Below are positions 61,690 to 64,000 of a DNA stretch of 64,000 nt, piece by piece. Numbering within the stretch: position 1 is the stretch's first letter; each line of letters begins with the position of its first letter. The position numbers and the translations under genes were made by a program. Source of the DNA: Amaurobius ferox (Eukaryota > Arthropoda > Arachnida > Araneae > Amaurobiidae); NCBI GenBank assembly GCA_951213105.1, contig OX578137.1, positions 61,888,736-61,952,735 of the forward strand, in the 5' to 3' direction. The notes beneath the pieces are model-generated. The model searched no databases. It had not been told where the DNA came from and saw nothing but the letters and a program-made list of their open reading frames with translations.

Positions 61690-62060
61690 CCAGCTCTTGG
61701 GTTATTTTAAAAAAATGAGTACATTCCTATGGCAGGCCCAAGGTGTGCTAGCCCAATAAGGTTCAAAAGAATTGAAATATATCATAAAATACAATGACAT
61801 AGAGAATTTAAAATTTATAGCTGCTCTAGTTTCCGAGTTTTCCACTAAAGATAGTACATTCCTATAGCAGGCCCAGGACTGACTAAGGAATGATAAGGTT
61901 TAAAATCCAAAGAATCAAAATATAATATGAAAGGCAATGACATGCTAAATTTGGGCTTTTGTGCTTGTATCGCCAAAATAGAGAACATTTCTATGCCAGA
62001 CCCAGGACAGACTGGCCCAATAAAATTGAAAATAAAAATTATTAAAATGTGCCATAAAAT
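61690..62060. repeat. Diverged tandem repeat, about 130-bp period
   Basis: Three units contain 'tacattcctatggcaggcccaag', 'gcccaataaggtt' and 'aaaatacaatgacat(a/g)' in the same order with many differences. Confidence 0.65.
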
Positions 62061-62411
62061 ACAATGACATACAGATTTTCATATTACTTTGATTAATGGA
62101 ACTTGATTAGGTAGGGCCTCAGATTTGAATCACACTGATAAACAAACAAACAAGCAAACACCAGATCAAGTTGAATGAAAGGTTATAGAAATGGGGTCTA
62201 TTTTTCAGTTGAATTTCATTCGGAATCATAATTTGAACTATTCATCATATAAGATTGATTAGTATTGTTTACTTTATCTGTTTACACAGTAGTACAGCTT
62301 TTCCGTTCTTTTTGCCCATTATGGTAACTACATTGCTGTGACTTTTTTGCAAATTACGTTAATTTCACCATTTTGTTTTTCTAAATATTAATATATGTTT
62401 AAATCGCTTAG

Positions 62412-62515
62412 GTATGAATGCATCAATGGCAATTGACAAGTCAAAAACAGTAGTCACAGCTAAACTTCAAGATATGATTGTATCTGATCCATCTCCAACA
62501 GCAAGTTATCCAAAG
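62412..62515 (+). CDS. Vps13: Vps13 exon 17: last exon in the window
   Basis: It follows TCGCTTAG and ends at AAAG|GTATCA (phase 1 in, phase 0 out, 104 nt). It encodes (G)MNASMAIDKSKTVVTAKLQD and then MIVSDPSPTASYPK. The family has 'GL.......T...AKL..I.V.D......Y.K' here, so the strand 'TVVTAKLQDMIVSD' and the YPK end are in the expected place. The protein must continue in exons right of the window. Confidence 0.94.
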
Positions 62516-64000
62516 GTATCATTATTTGTTCTGATTATTGTGTAGTAATGAGCTGATATTGAATATAACAGCTCCGATTTATTTTTTGCCTACACAGCTC
62601 TATTTAATCTTTTGGTTGGTACACACTGCTTCTTACCTGACAAAAACAGCTTATAGCTGCCTTGAAACAGTTGATAGTCACTTAATTTCTATATGTTTGC
62701 TTCTATCAAGGAAGTATGAAGAATTTATAGTAATGAGCTCAAAAAGTACAAACTTGTATTACCTGTTATGAATTATTCAATTCACTTATTTACTAAGAAA
62801 TCACAGGCAACAGTCTTTGTATTTTAAAATTATGCACACTTTTTATTTTGCATTCTTGCAACAATATTATAAAAGAAGTTCTTTTCTTAAATTTTAACAA
62901 TATATTTAAACTTATTGTACTATATATGCCATTTAAGTAGCTCCTATCTATAAAATCTATAAAATGAACATAAGATGACATATTATGTCCATTGACATAT
63001 TATGACATATTATGTCCATTGCTTCATGAAACAAAGATAGTTCAAGCAGTGAGAGAGAGAGAGAAAAAAATTGCATATAAATAATGCTCACATTATTTTA
63101 GAAAATCCTTTGCTTCAGCTAAATTTTACCAAAAATTCTCCTGAAAAATACTTTAAATTGAAAATCTAAGCAACTTACAAGAGTTTTTTATTCCAAACTC
63201 GTCAGTATTGTGCACTTTTGGGCAAAGAAGCTTAAAAGAGTATGAAGTAATTCGTATGATGCATGTACCAATGTACCTTTAACAGAGAGGAAATAAACTT
63301 TCTTTAACTTTACTTCAAAACTTGATAGTGTAATTCCTAAAATATATTTTATGAACATATTTTAGGAATTTCATTGTTACTGGAAAATAGCATATTACTT
63401 CATGCAGAAATACATGCAATTAATGTAACAAACAAGCATAATTTTAGTAAATGTAAGTAAAAGTCTTATATTGATATTATGTACCATACTTGTAAATGCA
63501 TTACAAAATAAAAGTCTACTAATATTTTGCATATAACAAAATTTGGCTATAATGGACATTTTTGACTTTTTATTTTAGGATTCATTATAATTGGTTTTCA
63601 CTATCTTATTTTATGCTTTGTTGCAAAAGAAAATCAGTTATGCATGCCTAGCATTTTAAAAAATACTTGTATTCTAAAATATGATAGTAAATAATGTATT
63701 GTATATATTGATGAGTATTCTTAAATATTTATAAAATAGTTCAATATCAAAATGACAAGGATTATGATTATAATAAAATGTTTTTGGCAATTCATTTCTA
63801 TAAGAATTTCAAATTATAAAAACGAAAATAGACAATGACTAACTTGAATTTCATAGTTTGCACTCAATCATTAAATCATCTGTGCATATATGAAAACTTA
63901 TTCTACATATATTTGAAATTATCATTCTTATCTAGGACAGAAAGTGTACATTCATATTTGTTTTTAAAATATTTATAATTTCATTTTATGACATTAGGCA
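62516..64000 (+). other. Vps13 intron, incomplete
   Basis: AT-rich sequence with a short GA run (63050-63063) and a small duplication of 'gacatattatgtccattg' (62977-63021). No exon was recognised before the window ends. Confidence 0.8.

Larger units (their letters stand above)
60134..62411 (+). other. Vps13 intron, 2278 bp
   Basis: It contains an inverted-repeat element (60460-60760), a G-run (61507-61517), and several copies of a loose 'cctat(g/a)gcaggccca' phrase (61729, 61861, 61992) spaced about 130 bp apart, so a weak tandem repeat spans about 61690-62060. Confidence 0.8.

Overview
This is a eukaryotic, strongly AT-rich window. Its one recognisable cellular gene is a Vps13-type lipid-transfer protein gene of the VPS13A/VPS13C class, on the + strand. 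Seventeen coding exons (2992-62515) join in a single open frame of 2142 nt (714 codons). Every intron is GT-AG and every exon phase agrees with the next. The start of the gene (the chorein domain) lies left of the window and the larger C-terminal part lies right of it. The host is probably an arthropod, perhaps a chelicerate: introns are long and full of transposons, and a nuclear copy of mitochondrial COX1 reads correctly only with the invertebrate mitochondrial code (TGA=Trp, ATA=Met, AGA=Ser). The species cannot be named from this.

Layout: 1-2991 is upstream intron with a candidate 18-nt microexon at 2779-2796. Introns of 0.1-6.7 kb follow and hold most of the sequence. The exons encode repeating beta-groove segments of the lipid channel, interrupted by a Lys/Trp/Gly-rich linker (2992-3112) and an acidic Ser-rich loop (41823-42002).

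The introns carry: a mariner element (11401-12764, minus); a gypsy integrase remnant (about 15730-16261, minus); a P-element/THAP9-like transposase fragment (18333-18886, plus); a short Tigger/pogo element nested in an older repeat (22601-23550); a Tc1 element (35840-37039, minus); a Penelope-like reverse transcriptase remnant (about 44500-45880, minus); a near full-length but dead Tigger/pogo element (46947-49457, plus); a COX1 numt (53361-53527, minus); and a head-to-head pair of Penelope-like 3' ends (58440-59670). One of those two ends encodes GIY-YIG nuclease residues and a hammerhead-ribozyme-like fold. There are also several inverted repeats, satellite-like tandem arrays and microsatellites.

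The most unusual observation is a family of five very short elements (about 57-70 bp). They form a two-tier hairpin, share a CTGGGTTTTCG-like 3' end, and in three cases are flanked by 12-14 bp direct repeats. One has jumped into the terminal inverted repeat of the mariner element, so the pre-insertion sequence is known. I do not recognise this family. No bacterial-type operon, CRISPR array, rRNA or tRNA was seen.
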